A DNA stretch of 64,000 nt from Pseudonocardia autotrophica (GTDB lineage: Bacteria > Actinomycetota > Actinomycetes > Mycobacteriales > Pseudonocardiaceae). Positions 51,515 through 62,926 of the stretch are shown one piece after another. Each line of letters starts with the position of its first letter. Position 1 is the stretch's first letter. The translations under genes and the position numbers were made by a program. The stretch is from NCBI RefSeq assembly GCF_003945385.1, contig NZ_AP018920.1:5580001-5644000 (forward strand), read 5' to 3'. Below the pieces are notes generated by a model, which was given only the letters and a program-made list of their open reading frames with translations, searched no databases and was not told where the DNA came from.

Positions 51515-52471
51515 ATGGAACCGTTCCGCGGGAGCGTGGCCGTCGCCCGCGGCAGGCTGACGAAGGGGATGTTGCGCGGTCCGGGTTTCCGGCGGCTCTT
51601 CCCGGACGTCTACGTGCACGCGTCCGTGCAGGTCACGTCGCTCGTGCTGGCCAGGGCGGCGGCGTTGGTCGCCGACCGGGCCGGCGGCGTCGCGGCCGGG
51701 TTCTCCGCCGCCGAACTGCTGGGAGCCTCCTGCGGGCCGCTGCAGGCGCCGGCCGAGGTCCTCGCGCCCGGGCGGATCCGGTCGCGCAACGATCTCGTCG
51801 CCCGCCGGGGTGAGGTCACCGGTTCCGGGCTCGCCGACGGCGCGAGAGTCACCTCACCGCTGCGCACCGCCTGGGACCTGGTGCGACGGCTCGGGCAGGT
51901 CGACGCCGTCGTCGCGCTCGACGCACTCGCGGCCCGCCGGGACCGACCCACCTTCGTCCCGCACCCACCGGGGGTGCCGCCACATCCCGACCTGATCGCG
52001 CTGTCCCGGCTGCGGTCCCGCAGCCTCGGGTTCGCCCCGGACGACCTGCTGCGGTGGCGGGACACCCATCCGGGCGCGCGGGGCTGCGCCGGGCTCGACC
52101 GGATCGTCGCACTGGCGGATCCACGCGCGGAGTCACCGCCGGAGACCAGGCTGCGGCTGCTCCTCGTCCTGGCGGGGATGCCCGCACCGCAGGTGCAGTA
52201 CCGGCTCGCCGTCGAGGGCCGGACGGTCCGCTTCGACCTCGCCTACCCGGAGGCGCTGCTGGCGATCGAGTACGACGGCAGCGACCACGACGACCCTCTG
52301 GACCGCGCCCGGGACGTCCGCACCTCGGCGCTGGGCTGGCACACCCTGCGGATCACCGCCGCCGACCTCACCCGCACCCCCGACCGGACCCTCACCGTGA
52401 TCCGCACCCTCCACCAGCGCCGCAGCCAAATGCTGCGCGCCGAGAGGCACACCAGCGCCCCCCGACCATGA
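51515..52471 (+). CDS. DUF559-family PDDEXK-like protein
   Basis: A 318-residue protein. The N-terminal part (residues 1-100, RGRLTKGMLRGPGFRRLFPDVYVH) matches the AbiEi-like HTH plus core seen in actinobacterial proteins of this kind. The C-terminal domain (about 225-318) holds FDLAYPEALLAIEYDGSDHDD and TLRITAADL, a Vsr-like PDDEXK nuclease fold (Asp, then ExD). Many paralogues occur in actinobacterial genomes, with unknown function. The ATG at 51515 is preferred to 51467. Confidence 0.8.
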   Translation: MEPFRGSVAVARGRLTKGMLRGPGFRRLFPDVYVHASVQVTSLVLARAAALVADRAGGVAAGFSAAELLGASCGPLQAPAEVLAPGRIRSRNDLVARRGEVTGSGLADGARVTSPLRTAWDLVRRLGQVDAVVALDALAARRDRPTFVPHPPGVPPHPDLIALSRLRSRSLGFAPDDLLRWRDTHPGARGCAGLDRIVALADPRAESPPETRLRLLLVLAGMPAPQVQYRLAVEGRTVRFDLAYPEALLAIEYDGSDHDDPLDRARDVRTSALGWHTLRITAADLTRTPDRTLTVIRTLHQRRSQMLRAERHTSAPRP

Positions 52472-52488
52472 TCACACCGCTCTCACGT

Positions 52489-52515
52489 ACCCCTCGGCAA
52501 CCGTGCCCGAGGGGT
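52489..52515. terminator. Terminator between DUF559 and HU genes
   Basis: A 9-base perfect stem (ACCCCTCGG at 52489-52497, CCGAGGGGT at 52507-52515) with a 9-base loop between converging stops at 52471 and 52530. Confidence 0.7.
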
Positions 52516-52529
52516 GAGTTGGTGAGGGG

Positions 52530-53231
52530 TTACTGCGCGGGGGGCTTCTTGGCGGCAGGCTTCTTCGCCGTGGGCTTCGCTGCGGCAGACGTCGCAGCGC
52601 GGGACGTTGCAGCGCGGGACGTTGCGGCTGTGGGCTTCGCGGCACCGGACTTCGTGGCCGCGGGCTTCGCGCCGGACGTCGCAGTGCCCGACTGTGCAGC
52701 GGCGGGCTTCGCAGCGCCGGACTTCGCGGCCGCGGGCTTCGCAGCGCCGGACTTCGCGGCCGCGGGCTTCGCAGCGCCGGACTTCGCGGCACCCGACTTT
52801 GCAGCGCCGGGCTTCGCGCCACCGGACTTCGCAGCGGCAGTTCTCGCAGCGGCAGGCTTCGTGGCGGCGGGCTTCGCCGGGGCCGCGACCCCGGCGGAGG
52901 CCGCGCGCTCGCGCGGGGCGCGCCGGGGGGCGCTCGTCGCGCCCGCGGCGGCGGCCTCGCTCGCGGCCACCCGGTCCTTGAAGGCGGCACCCGGCCGGAA
53001 CGCCGGGACGATCGTCTCCCCCACCGGGACGGTCTCCCCGGTCCGCGGGTTGCGTGCGGTCCGGGGCGCGCGCCGGCGTGGCTCGAACACGCCGAACCCG
53101 GTCAGCGTGACCGAGCCGCCCGAACCGACGGTGTCCACGATGACGTCGACCATCGCATCCACCGCGGCGGAGGCGGCCCGACGGTCACCGAGCCGGGCGG
53201 TCAGCGCATCGACGAGCTGAGCCTTGTTCAT
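52530..53231 (-). CDS. hup: HU-family nucleoid protein with long Lys/Ala/Pro tail
   Basis: A 233-residue DNA-binding protein. Residues 1-90 are a canonical HU domain ([43 protein letters not shown] with the DNA-intercalating Pro). Residues 91-233 form a basic disordered tail built of [14 protein letters not shown] repeats, at least six near-identical copies between 52660 and 52830. It resembles mycobacterial HupB and Streptomyces HupS, whose tails recall histone H1, compact DNA and are acetylated on Lys. The tail is rich in Ser-Gly as well as Pro-Ala, unlike HupB's PAKKA pattern. Confidence 0.93.
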   Translation of the reverse strand: MNKAQLVDALTARLGDRRAASAAVDAMVDVIVDTVGSGGSVTLTGFGVFEPRRRAPRTARNPRTGETVPVGETIVPAFRPGAAFKDRVAASEAAAAGATSAPRRAPRERAASAGVAAPAKPAATKPAAARTAAAKSGGAKPGAAKSGAAKSGAAKPAAAKSGAAKPAAAKSGAAKPAAAQSGTATSGAKPAATKSGAAKPTAATSRAATSRAATSAAAKPTAKKPAAKKPPAQ

Positions 53232-53369
53232 GGTCACGAACGGTAGGGCTACGGCCCTGCCCTGCACCAGATCTGAGAGCGAGTCGAGGTCGCATACCCG
53301 CCGATCGGACAGGTCCGAACGGGTGATCGAAAACCGTCCGGCGAACGGCTGCGACCACCCGCAGCGACC

Positions 53370-53959
53370 TCACACGGTGGTGCGGGGCATCCGATCGGGC
53401 CGGGTTCCCTCGAACGCAGTGATCGCGTCCTCGTGACGCAGGGTCAGCCCGATGTCGTCGAGCCCCTCGAGCAGCCGCCACCGGGCGTAGTCGTCGATCG
53501 TGAAGGCGACGGTCAGGTCGCCCGCCTGCACCGAACGCTCCCGGAGGTCGACGGCCACCTGGGTGCCCGGCTCGTTCTCCAGCTTCTTCCAGATCAGCTC
53601 GACGTCCGGCTGTTCCACCTGGGCCGCAACGAGACCGGCCTTGGCCGAGTTGCCGCGGAAGATGTCGGCGAAGCGGGACGAGATCACGACCCGGAAGCCG
53701 TAGTCCATCAGCGCCCAGACGGCGTGCTCCCGGGACGACCCGGTGCCGAAGTCCGGCCCCGCGACGAGCACCGAGCCACGGTCGAACGGCTCGTTGTTCA
53801 GCACGAACGACGGGTCCTGTCGCCAGGCGGAGAACAGGCCGTCGTCGAAACCGGTGCGGGTGACCCGCTTCAGGTAGACGGCCGGGATGATCTGGTCGGT
53901 GTCCACGTTGGACCAGCGCAGCGGTACGCCGATCCCGGTGTGGGAGTCGAACTTCTCCA

Positions 53960-53960
<1 letters not shown>
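53370..53960 (-). CDS. leuD: 3-isopropylmalate dehydratase small subunit LeuD
   Basis: A 196-residue subunit that completes the leucine-pathway isomerase (2- to 3-isopropylmalate). It has [18 protein letters not shown]-type [22 protein letters not shown] (the substrate loop) and [17 protein letters not shown]. Its ATG overlaps the leuC stop (ATGA), so both subunits are made together. 138 bases follow before the HU gene without further content. Confidence 0.96.
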
Positions 53961-55387
<1,427 letters not shown>

Positions 55388-55423
55388 GCTCGCCCCCCTC
55401 TGTGATCTGATCGCAGGTAGACT

Positions 55424-55438
55424 TCCCACGATCTGGGA
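55424..55438. promoter_or_regulatory. NdgR operator candidate
   Basis: TCCCA-CGATC-TGGGA, a perfect inverted repeat in the 66-base leuC/ndgR divergent gap. A half-site-like GTGGGAC overlaps the ndgR start (55454). IclR-type NdgR/LtbR bind this gap in other actinobacteria. Confidence 0.6.
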
Positions 55439-55453
55439 CGTTAGTATCGGAAC

Positions 55454-56158
55454 GTGGGACAGTCTAGCGGGATCGGCGTGCTCGACAAGGCGGTGGGGGT
55501 TCTCCGCGCGACGGCCGAGGGGCCCTGTGGGCTGGCCGAGCTCTGCGAGCGCACCGGCCTGCCCCGGGCGACCGCACACCGGCTCGCGGTCGGCCTGGAG
55601 GCACACGGTCTGCTGCTGCGCACACCGGACGGTCGCTGGCATCCGGGACCGACGCTCGGCCAGCTGGCCGGCGGGCGTCCCGATCCACTGCTCGACGCCG
55701 CGGCCGCGGTGCTGCCCCGGCTGCGCGACATCACCGGCGAGAGCGTGCAGCTCTACCGCCGCGACGGCGTGCACCGGATCTGCATCGCGCACGCCGAGCC
55801 GCCGTCGGGCCTGCGCGACACCGTGCCGGTCGGTTCGCGGCTGCCGATGACCGCCGGTTCCGGCGCCAAGGTGCTCGCCGCCTGGTCCGACCCGCAGACC
55901 CAGCGGCTGGTCCTGGCCGACGCGACCTTCTCCGATCGGGTGCTGGTCGACGTCCGCCGACGCGGCTGGGCACAGAGCGTGGCCGAGCGGGAGGCAGGGG
56001 TCGCCTCGGTCTCCGCCCCCGTCCGCGACGGGGCAGGCCAGGTCGTCGCCGCGGTCTCGGTGTCCGGCCCGGTCGACCGGATCGGCAGGCGGCCCGGGGT
56101 CCGCTGGGCGGCCGACCTGCTCGCCGCGGCCGACGCACTGCAGCACCGGCTCGCCTGA
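55454..56158 (+). CDS. ndgR: IclR-family regulator NdgR/LtbR
   Basis: A 234-residue IclR regulator: winged HTH ([28 protein letters not shown], residues 25-55) and a C-terminal ligand domain ([17 protein letters not shown]). Its divergent position next to leuCD is conserved in actinobacteria, where NdgR/LtbR controls leucine and tryptophan genes and answers to amino-acid supply. GTG 55454; the operator candidate lies just upstream. Confidence 0.92.
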   Translation: MGQSSGIGVLDKAVGVLRATAEGPCGLAELCERTGLPRATAHRLAVGLEAHGLLLRTPDGRWHPGPTLGQLAGGRPDPLLDAAAAVLPRLRDITGESVQLYRRDGVHRICIAHAEPPSGLRDTVPVGSRLPMTAGSGAKVLAAWSDPQTQRLVLADATFSDRVLVDVRRRGWAQSVAEREAGVASVSAPVRDGAGQVVAAVSVSGPVDRIGRRPGVRWAADLLAAADALQHRLA

Positions 56159-56252
56159 CCCCGGGCCCGGGCCCGTCCCCGGTCCCACTACCGTGTGGGG
56201 GTCCGGCACCGGGCCGGTCCCGTGACGACGGTGGAGTGCTTCCGGGGAGACT

Positions 56253-58094
56253 GTGCTTACCAGCAAATCGGCGGGCTACCTCCTGGGTGTCGACGTGGGC
56301 ACGACCAGGACGGCGGCCGCGGTCATCCGTTCCGGGAGCTCCGGCCCGGAGATGGTCACGCTCGGCGACCACTCGGTCGACATTCCGTCCGTGGTGCACT
56401 GCGCGCCGGACGGCGCACTGCTGTTCGGCGACGCCGCCGAGCGTCGCGCACTGACCGAGCCCGACCGGGTCGCGCGCGAGTTCAAGCGCCGCATCGGCGA
56501 CCCGACCCCGATCCCACTCGGCGAGCACGCCTTCACCGCCGAGCAGCTGTCCGCGCTGCTGGCCGCGCACATCGTCGACATCGTGTCCCGGATCGAGGGC
56601 GGTCCGCCGGACCGGATCGCGGTCGCCCACCCGGCGTCCTGGGGCGGGCACAAGCGGGAGCTGTTCGCCGGGGCGCTCGCCGAGCGCGGTCTGGCCGTCA
56701 CCTTCCTCAGCGAACCGCAGTCGGCCGCCCTGCACTACGCCGCCAACGAGCGCGTGGAGGGCGGCGCAACCGTCGCCGTCTACGACTTGGGCGGCGGGAC
56801 GTTCGACGCCGCCGTCGTCCGCAAGGAGACGGCCGGGACCACCGACACCGGCGGCACCGTGATCGGCGGAACGCTGTTCACCCTGCTCGGCCGGCCGGAG
56901 GGTGTCGAGCAGCTGGGCGGGGCGGACTTCGACCAGGCCGTCGTCGACCACGTCCGGGAGGCCGTGCCGCAGGCGTTCGAGGCGCTCGACGAGGCCGATC
57001 CGGACAGCTGGTCGCAGATGGCCCGGCTGCGGCGCGACTGCCGTGAGGCCAAGGAGGCGCTGTCCGCCGACACCGAGGTCTCGATCCCGGTCTGGCTGGG
57101 CGAGGTCCGGACGACCGTGCGGCTGCACCGCAGCGACTTCGAGGAGCGCGTCCGGCCGCGGCTCGCCGAGTCGGTGGAGGCGCTGCAGCGGGCGATCGAG
57201 TCCGCCGGGCTCGCCGCATCCGGCCCGTCGGTCGTGCTGCTGGTGGGTGGCTCGTCCCGGGTGCCGCTGGTGGCGCAGCTGGTGTCGTCCGAGCTCGGAC
57301 GGCCGGTGCAGGTGGATGCCGACCCGAAGAACGCGATCGCGAAGGGCGCCGTGCTGGCGCTCGGTCCGGTCGACCCGGCCACCGCGACCCCGGCGGCCTC
57401 CGCCGGAGCGGGGCTCACCGGCAGCGGGTTCGCCACCGCCGGCGGTGCCGCGCTGGCCGACGATCCCGGCCCGCTGCCGTGGGAGGGCGAGGACCCGGCC
57501 ACCGGCCGGCTCCCGGCCGGTGCACCGCCGACCACCCAGCTGCCTCCCGGCCAGACCGCCTACCTGGACGGAGCGAACGCCGATCCGCCGACCGACCGGA
57601 TCCCGGTCGTGCCGCCGGCCTACGGCGGGTACCCGGGCGACGAGCCGGCCACCGCGAGCTACGGCTACGACGACGGCACCACCGTCTCCCCGCCGGCCGG
57701 TTCGGCGCGGCGCTCGCCCGCGGTGCTCATCGGGGCCGGCGGGGTGGTGGCGGCGCTCGCGGTGCTGAGCGCGGTGTTCTTCTGGCCACAGGACCGTACG
57801 ATCAGCAACGCGACGCCGGAGCTGCCCGCGTTGCCGACGACCAGTGAGGCACCGCCGCCGCCCAGCGAGGAGCCCCCGCCGCCCCCGCCGCCGCAGCAGA
57901 ACCCGGAGCCGACCCGGGAGCGGACGACCGTGCGCACGACGTCGGAGGACGCGCCGCCTCCCCCGCCGCCGCCCCCGCCGGTGACGACGCCGGACGATCC
58001 GCCGAGCACGGAACCGAGCGAGGACCCACAACCCACCGAGACGGAGACGTCGACGCCTTCGACGACAAGCGACGTGGCCCCGCCGCCCCCGTAG
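56253..58094 (+). CDS. Membrane-anchored Hsp70-like protein with Pro-rich tail
   Basis: A 613-residue protein. Residues 8-370 form an Hsp70/actin-type ATPase: [13 protein letters not shown] phosphate loop 1, [16 protein letters not shown] phosphate loop 2 and [12 protein letters not shown] adenosine motif. No substrate-binding domain follows; instead come a Gly/Pro-rich linker (about 375-485), one membrane helix (about 490-513) and a 100-residue Pro/Thr/Glu tail predicted to be outside the membrane. Similar proteins occur in mycobacteria and relatives with unknown role. The GTG start is weakly supported by GGGGAGA just before it. Confidence 0.85.
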   Translation: MLTSKSAGYLLGVDVGTTRTAAAVIRSGSSGPEMVTLGDHSVDIPSVVHCAPDGALLFGDAAERRALTEPDRVAREFKRRIGDPTPIPLGEHAFTAEQLSALLAAHIVDIVSRIEGGPPDRIAVAHPASWGGHKRELFAGALAERGLAVTFLSEPQSAALHYAANERVEGGATVAVYDLGGGTFDAAVVRKETAGTTDTGGTVIGGTLFTLLGRPEGVEQLGGADFDQAVVDHVREAVPQAFEALDEADPDSWSQMARLRRDCREAKEALSADTEVSIPVWLGEVRTTVRLHRSDFEERVRPRLAESVEALQRAIESAGLAASGPSVVLLVGGSSRVPLVAQLVSSELGRPVQVDADPKNAIAKGAVLALGPVDPATATPAASAGAGLTGSGFATAGGAALADDPGPLPWEGEDPATGRLPAGAPPTTQLPPGQTAYLDGANADPPTDRIPVVPPAYGGYPGDEPATASYGYDDGTTVSPPAGSARRSPAVLIGAGGVVAALAVLSAVFFWPQDRTISNATPELPALPTTSEAPPPPSEEPPPPPPPQQNPEPTRERTTVRTTSEDAPPPPPPPPPVTTPDDPPSTEPSEDPQPTETETSTPSTTSDVAPPPP

Positions 58095-58370
58095 CGGTAA
58101 CCGGCCGGCACCGCCCGCAACGCCTCCGCCAACGGACGATGGGACCCCGCGGGACGAACCACGACCGCCCGCCCCACGTTGCGGGCCCGACAGGAGTTCG
58201 AGCGCTCTCTGTCCCGCGAGAGCTCATCACACCCACGCAGCCACCCCGGCCACGCGACGTCGCCCGCCCACGCCCTGACGCGCGAGCTCCCTCCCCCGGC
58301 GCGCGGATCCCGCTGCCCGCGCGGAGGCTCCGTCGTCACACACTCGCCGTACCCGGTCGCAGCACAGCAG
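58095..58370. other. Intergenic stretch without a recognised gene
   Basis: About 276 bases between the Hsp70-like gene and the tRNA terminator. Frames through it have no similarity; it contains CG-rich short repeats only. Confidence 0.4.
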
Positions 58371-58373
58371 AAA

Positions 58374-58399
58374 GCCCCCGCTCCGGATGGAGCAGGGGC
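58374..58399 (-). terminator. Terminator of the gltX-tRNA unit
   Basis: Read on the minus strand, GCCCCTGCTCC - ATCC - GGAGCGGGGGC, an 11-base stem with one mismatch and a 4-base loop, is followed by TTTCTG. It lies 10 bases past the 3' end of the last tRNA and is a normal rho-independent form. Confidence 0.85.
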
Positions 58400-58409
58400 C
58401 TTTCGTGCG

Positions 58410-58482
58410 TAGTCCCGACGGGATTCGAACCCGCGCTACCGCCTTGAGAGGGCGGCGTCCTAGGCCACTAGACGACGGGACC
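58410..58482 (-). tRNA. tRNA-Glu (CTC)
   Basis: 73 bases that fold into a full cloverleaf with anticodon CTC (loop CTCTCAA), an anticodon stem CCGCC/GGCGG, and a T arm with TTCGAAT. The acceptor stem is GGTCCCG/CGGGACT with a G-U first pair. No CCA is encoded. It differs from the second tRNA-Glu only at a few bases of the acceptor stem and D loop. Confidence 0.95.
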
Positions 58483-58557
58483 AGGAACATCGATATTCAT
58501 CTCTGGAACCGGACCACGGACGAACCGTGAACCGGACGCGACAGGCATCTCGCGTGG

Positions 58558-58630
58558 TAGCCCCGACGGGATTCGAACCCGCGCTACCGCCTTGAGAGGG
58601 CGGCGTCCTAGGCCGCTAGACGACGGGGCC
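58558..58630 (-). tRNA. tRNA-Glu (CTC), second copy
   Basis: Same structure as the copy at 58410, with acceptor stem GGCCCCG/CGGGGCT. The two copies are 75 bases apart and look like a recent tandem duplication. CCA not encoded. Confidence 0.95.
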
Positions 58631-58698
58631 GAGACGAGACGATGCCGATGTCAGAAACCTGAGAACCTGGAACTGGATGAACCAGGAGACGATTTCCG

Positions 58699-58770
58699 CT
58701 GGGGTACCAGGACTCGAACCTAGACTAACTGAACCAGAATCAGTCGTGCTGCCAATTACACCATACCCCA
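58699..58770 (-). tRNA. tRNA-Gln (CTG)
   Basis: 72 bases; acceptor TGGGGTA/TACCCCA, anticodon loop TTCTGGT (CTG), T loop TTCGAGT. It lies between gltX and the tRNA-Glu genes on the same strand. In actinobacteria it is charged by GltX as Glu-tRNA-Gln and amidated by GatCAB. Confidence 0.95.
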
Positions 58771-58823
58771 TCGAAAATCGGGGCCCATTTCGACCGGGCC
58801 CCGATCTCCGTGCTGCAAGTACT

Positions 58824-60308
58824 CTAACCCATGCCCTGAGAGTGCCGGACACCGGCCCCCAGGCGGGCCAGCGACCGCTCACGGCCCAGCAGCTCCATGC
58901 TCTCGTAGAGCGGCGGCGACACCGTCCGGCCGCTGATCGCGACCCGCACCGGGGCGAACGCCTTACGGGGCTTGAGCCCCAGCCCGTCCACCAGCGAGCT
59001 CTTGAGCGACTCCTCGATGGCTGCCGCGGTCCACTCCGGGAGCGCCGTCAGACCTGCCACGGCGGCGTCGAGCACCGGGACGGCCTCGGCGTTCAGGTTC
59101 TTCCCGGCGGCGTCCGCATCCGGGGCGAAGCTCTCCTCGTCGCGGAACAGGAACGCGAGCATCCGGGCCGCGTCGGACAGCACCTGGCTGCGCTCCTGCA
59201 CCAGCGGCGCGGCCGCGGCCAGCAGGCCCTGCTGGTCCGCGGTGAGCTCGATGCCCTCCGCGGCGAGATAGGGCACCACCCGGGCGGCGAAGTCGTCCGG
59301 GGCGAGCAGCCGCAGGTGCGCGGCGTTGATCGCCTCGGCCTTCTTCACGTCGAACCGGGCGGCGTTGCCGGACACCCGGGAGACGTCGAAGGCCTCGACC
59401 ATCTCCTGCAGGCTGAAGACGTCCCGGTCGTCGGCGATCGACCAGCCGAGCAGGGCCAGGTAGTTGAGCAGCCCCTCCGGCACGAAACCGCGGTCCCGGT
59501 GGTGGAACAGGTTGGACTCGGGATCGCGCTTCGAGAGCTTGCGGTTGCCCTCGCCGGTCACCAGCGGCAGGTGCGCGTAGACGAACGGGCCGCTGCCGAT
59601 CCCGACCCGCTGCAGCGCCTGCAGCAGCGCGATCTGGCGCGGCGTCGAGGCGAGCAGGTCCTCGCCGCGCAGCACGTGGGTGATCTCCATCAGCGCGTCG
59701 TCGACCGGGTTGGTCAACGGGTACAGCGGGGTGCCGTCGCCGCGGGCGAGCACGAAGTCGGGCACCTGGCCGGCCCGGAAGGTGATCTCGCCGCGGACGA
59801 GATCGGTGAAGGTGATGTCCGAGTCGGGCATCCGGAGCCGGTAGACCGGGGAACGGCCGTCGGCGCGGAAGGCGGCCTTCTGCTCGTCGGTGAGGTCCCG
59901 GTCGGCGTTGTCGTAGCCCAGCTTCGGGTCGCGTCCCGCGGCCCGGTGCCGTGCCTCGATCTCCTCCCCCGAGGAGAACGACTCGTAGACCTCGCCGCCC
60001 TCGATCAGCCTGCGCAGCGCGTCGGCGTAGATCTCGGCGCGCTCGCTCTGCCGGTACGGCCCGTGCGGGCCGCCCTTCTCGACTCCTTCGTCCCAGTCGA
60101 GACCGAGCCAGTTCAGCGCGTCGAGGAGTGCCTCGTAGGACTCGGCGGAGTCCCGGCTGGCATCGGTGTCCTCGATCCGGAAGACCAGGGTGCCGCCGTG
60201 ATGGCGGGCGTGCGCCCAGTTGAACAGGGCGGTTCGGATGAGTCCGACGTGCGGGATACCGGTCGGGGACGGCGAGAACCGCACCCGGACCTGGGCTGGA
60301 GTACTCAT
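58824..60308 (-). CDS. gltX: Glutamyl-tRNA synthetase GltX
   Basis: A 494-residue class I synthetase. HIGH-type motif [11 protein letters not shown] (residues 12-22) and KMSKS-type KLSKRD near 258 are present, with [12 protein letters not shown] and [15 protein letters not shown]. In actinobacteria GltX is non-discriminating and also charges tRNA-Gln. Its stop lies 53 bases before tRNA-Gln, and the two tRNA-Glu genes follow in the same direction, so enzyme and substrates probably share one transcript. ATG at 60308. Confidence 0.97.
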   Translation of the reverse strand: MSTPAQVRVRFSPSPTGIPHVGLIRTALFNWAHARHHGGTLVFRIEDTDASRDSAESYEALLDALNWLGLDWDEGVEKGGPHGPYRQSERAEIYADALRRLIEGGEVYESFSSGEEIEARHRAAGRDPKLGYDNADRDLTDEQKAAFRADGRSPVYRLRMPDSDITFTDLVRGEITFRAGQVPDFVLARGDGTPLYPLTNPVDDALMEITHVLRGEDLLASTPRQIALLQALQRVGIGSGPFVYAHLPLVTGEGNRKLSKRDPESNLFHHRDRGFVPEGLLNYLALLGWSIADDRDVFSLQEMVEAFDVSRVSGNAARFDVKKAEAINAAHLRLLAPDDFAARVVPYLAAEGIELTADQQGLLAAAAPLVQERSQVLSDAARMLAFLFRDEESFAPDADAAGKNLNAEAVPVLDAAVAGLTALPEWTAAAIEESLKSSLVDGLGLKPRKAFAPVRVAISGRTVSPPLYESMELLGRERSLARLGAGVRHSQGMG

Positions 60309-60507
60309 GGTGGGCTCAGGGTAGTCCCGCCGTCCGCGGCGACTCCGGCCCCCGTCGCAGCTCACGGTGCCCGGTGCGACGCACGCCCGGATCCCGGCAA
60401 CCGGCGACCTGCCGAACCGGTGGTGGTGCGAGGGCCGCCGATGGAGCAGGGTCGACGGTGGCGCGCGCAGCGAGGCGCCGCCGCACCGCAAGCGAAGGGA
60501 CCGACCC

Positions 60508-60816
60508 GTGTTCCAGTTGACCGCCCTCTACAACCACCCCGAGGACCCGGCCGCGTTCGACCGGCACTACGACGGGGTGCACGCACCGCTGGCGAAGAAG
60601 CTCCCGGGCCTGCAGCGCTTCGTGGTCTCCCGCCCGGCACCCGGGCCGGACGGCGCGCAGCCGGCCTACCACCTGGTCGCCATCCTCGAGTTCGCCGACG
60701 CCGCGGCGTTCCAGGCCGGGATGGGCAGCGAGGAGGGCCAGGCCGCCGTCGCCGACCTGGAGAACTTCGCCGGCGCCGGGGTGACCCTGCTGACCGGTCC
60801 GTCCGACCAGGTGTGA
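60508..60816 (+). CDS. EthD-family protein
   Basis: A 102-residue ferredoxin-like fold protein: [31 protein letters not shown] is the EthD signature, named after a protein needed for ethyl tert-butyl ether degradation; members are often dimeric alpha-beta barrels of unclear chemistry. AAGGGA lies 7 bases before the GTG at 60508. It stands between gltX (divergent) and leuB (convergent). Confidence 0.85.
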   Translation: MFQLTALYNHPEDPAAFDRHYDGVHAPLAKKLPGLQRFVVSRPAPGPDGAQPAYHLVAILEFADAAAFQAGMGSEEGQAAVADLENFAGAGVTLLTGPSDQV

Positions 60817-60859
60817 TCCGCGGGCGGCCGCCGGGGGTTCCCGGCGGCCGGCCCCGCGA

Positions 60860-61900
60860 TCAGTTCGCCGTGACCTCGCGGCTGGACACCAGCGCGGCGA
60901 GCCGGTCCCCGATCGACGACGTGTTGCCGGTCGCCGAGTGATCCCGGGTGGCCAGGTCGAACGCGACCGCGGCCTCGATCCGGCGCGCCGAGTCACCGTG
61001 GCCGAGGTGGTCGAGCAGCAGCGCCACCGACAGCACCGCGGCTGTCGGGTCGGCGATACCCTGCCCGGCGATGTCCGGCGCCGAGCCGTGCACCGGCTCG
61101 AACATCGACGGGTTGGTGCGGCTGGCGTCGAGGTTGCCGCTGGCGGCCAGCCCGATGCCACCGGTCACGGCGGCCGCGAGGTCGGTGAGGATGTCGCCGA
61201 ACAGGTTGTCGGTGACGATCACGTCGTAGCGGCCGGGATCGGTGACCATGTGGATCGTGGTCGAGTCGATGTGCTGGTAGGCGACCGAGACCTCCGGGTA
61301 CTCCAGCGACACCTCCTCCACGATCCGCGACCAGAGCGCACCCGCGTAGGTGAGCACGTTGGTCTTGTGCACCAGCGTCAGGTGCTTGCGCGGGCGGCGC
61401 TGGGCGCGCGCGAACGCGTCCCGCACGACCCGCTCGATGCCGAACGCGGTGTTCTGGCTGACCTCGGTCGCGATCTCGTGCGGGGTGTCCTTGCGGAGCA
61501 GCCCACCGGTGCCCACGTACGGGCCCTCGGTCCCCTCCCGGACGACCACCATGTCGATCTCGGCGTTGCCCGACAGCGGTCCGCGCACGCCCGGGTAGAG
61601 CCGGGCCGGGCGGAGGTTCACGTGATGGTCCAGCTCGAAGCGCAGCCGCAGCAACAGGCCGCGTTCCAGGATCCCGCTCGGCACCGACGGATCACCGACC
61701 GCACCCAGCAGGATCGCGTCGTGCTGTTTGATCTCGGTCAGCACGGTCTCCGGGAGCAGCTCGCCGGTGGAGTGCCAGCGCGCCGCGCCGAGGTCGTACT
61801 CCACCGTCTCCACATCGCGGGCGACCTCGCCGAGGACCTTGAGTGCCTCGTTGATCACTTCCGGGCCGATGCCGTCACCGGGGATGACCGCAAGGCGCAT
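60860..61900 (-). CDS. leuB: 3-isopropylmalate dehydrogenase LeuB
   Basis: Oxidatively decarboxylates 3-isopropylmalate in leucine synthesis. The 346-residue enzyme has [11 protein letters not shown] at the N terminus, [32 protein letters not shown] (metal-binding Asps) and [19 protein letters not shown]. It is separated from leuCD by 5.5 kb, with ndgR and gltX between. ATG at 61900. Confidence 0.96.
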   Translation of the reverse strand: MRLAVIPGDGIGPEVINEALKVLGEVARDVETVEYDLGAARWHSTGELLPETVLTEIKQHDAILLGAVGDPSVPSGILERGLLLRLRFELDHHVNLRPARLYPGVRGPLSGNAEIDMVVVREGTEGPYVGTGGLLRKDTPHEIATEVSQNTAFGIERVVRDAFARAQRRPRKHLTLVHKTNVLTYAGALWSRIVEEVSLEYPEVSVAYQHIDSTTIHMVTDPGRYDVIVTDNLFGDILTDLAAAVTGGIGLAASGNLDASRTNPSMFEPVHGSAPDIAGQGIADPTAAVLSVALLLDHLGHGDSARRIEAAVAFDLATRDHSATGNTSSIGDRLAALVSSREVTAN

Positions 61901-62161
61901 GACCTCGTCCTCTCGTAGTACTGCTGGCCGCACGCTACCGCCTGCCGACGCAGGGTCATCGCCTGGCCACCCGGTGGAGGGTGCCCCGGAGAGTGAACCG
62001 TGCGCCGTTCGCGTTCGGCGGAAACCCACACGGGGTGGCGCACGGCCGTTCCGGTGGTCCGCGCACCCCATCACAGGACCTCCGCGGGCCGGGCCGGGGC
62101 CGCCCCGGTCCGCCCGTTCGGGTGACTCGCGACCGGCGTCCCCGGCCGGCCCGCACAGCGG
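61901..62161. other. Intergenic gap upstream of leuB
   Basis: 261 bases that must contain the leuB promoter. I saw no clear hairpin, operator or leader peptide with leucine codons. Confidence 0.4.
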
Positions 62162-62926
62162 TCATCCGCGCGAGGTCCACCGCCAGCGTGCGGCGGCGCC
62201 GAGCACCGCGACCACGATCCACCCCAGCAGCAGCACCGGGCCGAGGACGGTCGAGGAGATGCCACCGACGGCCGCGCCGGGCACCCCGGTCCAGGCGGTC
62301 ACGAGCAGATCGGCGACCGGGGTGCCGGGGACCAGCAGCAGGGCCCCGCGCAGCGGCCCGTCGACCCCGGTGGCCAGCAGGTTCGCCGCGACCGATGTGC
62401 TGATCACCAGCGGTAGCACCGTGAACTGGACGCTCTCGGCACCGGAGCTGAACGTGCTGGTCAGCGCCCCGACCACCACGCAGAACGCGCCACCGAGCAC
62501 CAGCGGGGCCACCAGCAGCAGCGGTTGCGCCGGCGGCGGGGCTCCGAGTGCGATGAACACCCCGAGCACCAGCAGCGTCTGCAGCGCACCCACCACGAAC
62601 AGCGGTGTTCCGGTCGCCGCGACGATCCCCGGCCCGGTCAGCTCGGTGGTCCGCAGCCGGGACAGCGCACCCGACTCGCGGCGCATCGTGAACACCGTCG
62701 CTGCGGTCGTGTAGACCGAGAGCAGCATCCCGACCAGCCCGGCGATGCCGGCGAGCATCCCCCAGCCCTCCGGTCCCTCGGGCGCCACCACGACCGCGAA
62801 GAACACCATCATCAGCGGCCCCGCGAGCAGGCTCAGCAGCACGGTGCGGCGGCGCAACAGCATCCGCGCCTCCACCGCGGCCAGCCGCCACCACCGGCCG
62901 CCGCGCTGCCGCGTCGGCGCGCTCAT
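62162..62926 (-). CDS. ABC-2 type exporter permease
   Basis: A 254-residue membrane protein with six predicted helices, opening RWWRLAAVEARMLLRRRTVLLSLLAGP and containing RRESGALSRLRTTELTG, typical of ABC-2 drug or antibiotic exporters (DrrB-like). Overlaps the ATPase gene by ATGA, so both are one transporter. The cargo is unknown. Confidence 0.9.
   Translation of the reverse strand: MSAPTRQRGGRWWRLAAVEARMLLRRRTVLLSLLAGPLMMVFFAVVVAPEGPEGWGMLAGIAGLVGMLLSVYTTAATVFTMRRESGALSRLRTTELTGPGIVAATGTPLFVVGALQTLLVLGVFIALGAPPPAQPLLLVAPLVLGGAFCVVVGALTSTFSSGAESVQFTVLPLVISTSVAANLLATGVDGPLRGALLLVPGTPVADLLVTAWTGVPGAAVGGISSTVLGPVLLLGWIVVAVLGAAARWRWTSRG

Noticed and set aside
52640..52830. Short regular repeats that could suggest a CRISPR array
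   Set aside because: They are in frame with the HU tail codons, without unique spacers of constant length.
55388..56266. N-terminal extension of the leuC frame through ndgR
   Set aside because: The extension has no similarity to aconitases and overlaps the divergent ndgR gene; LeuC has normal length from the GTG at 55387.
58139..58447. Plus-strand open frame ending in the tRNA-Glu region
   Set aside because: Its end is antisense tRNA, a common false gene; the rest lacks similarity.
58677..60941. 754-codon open frame on the plus strand
   Set aside because: Antisense of gltX and crosses a tRNA-Gln gene; no domain.
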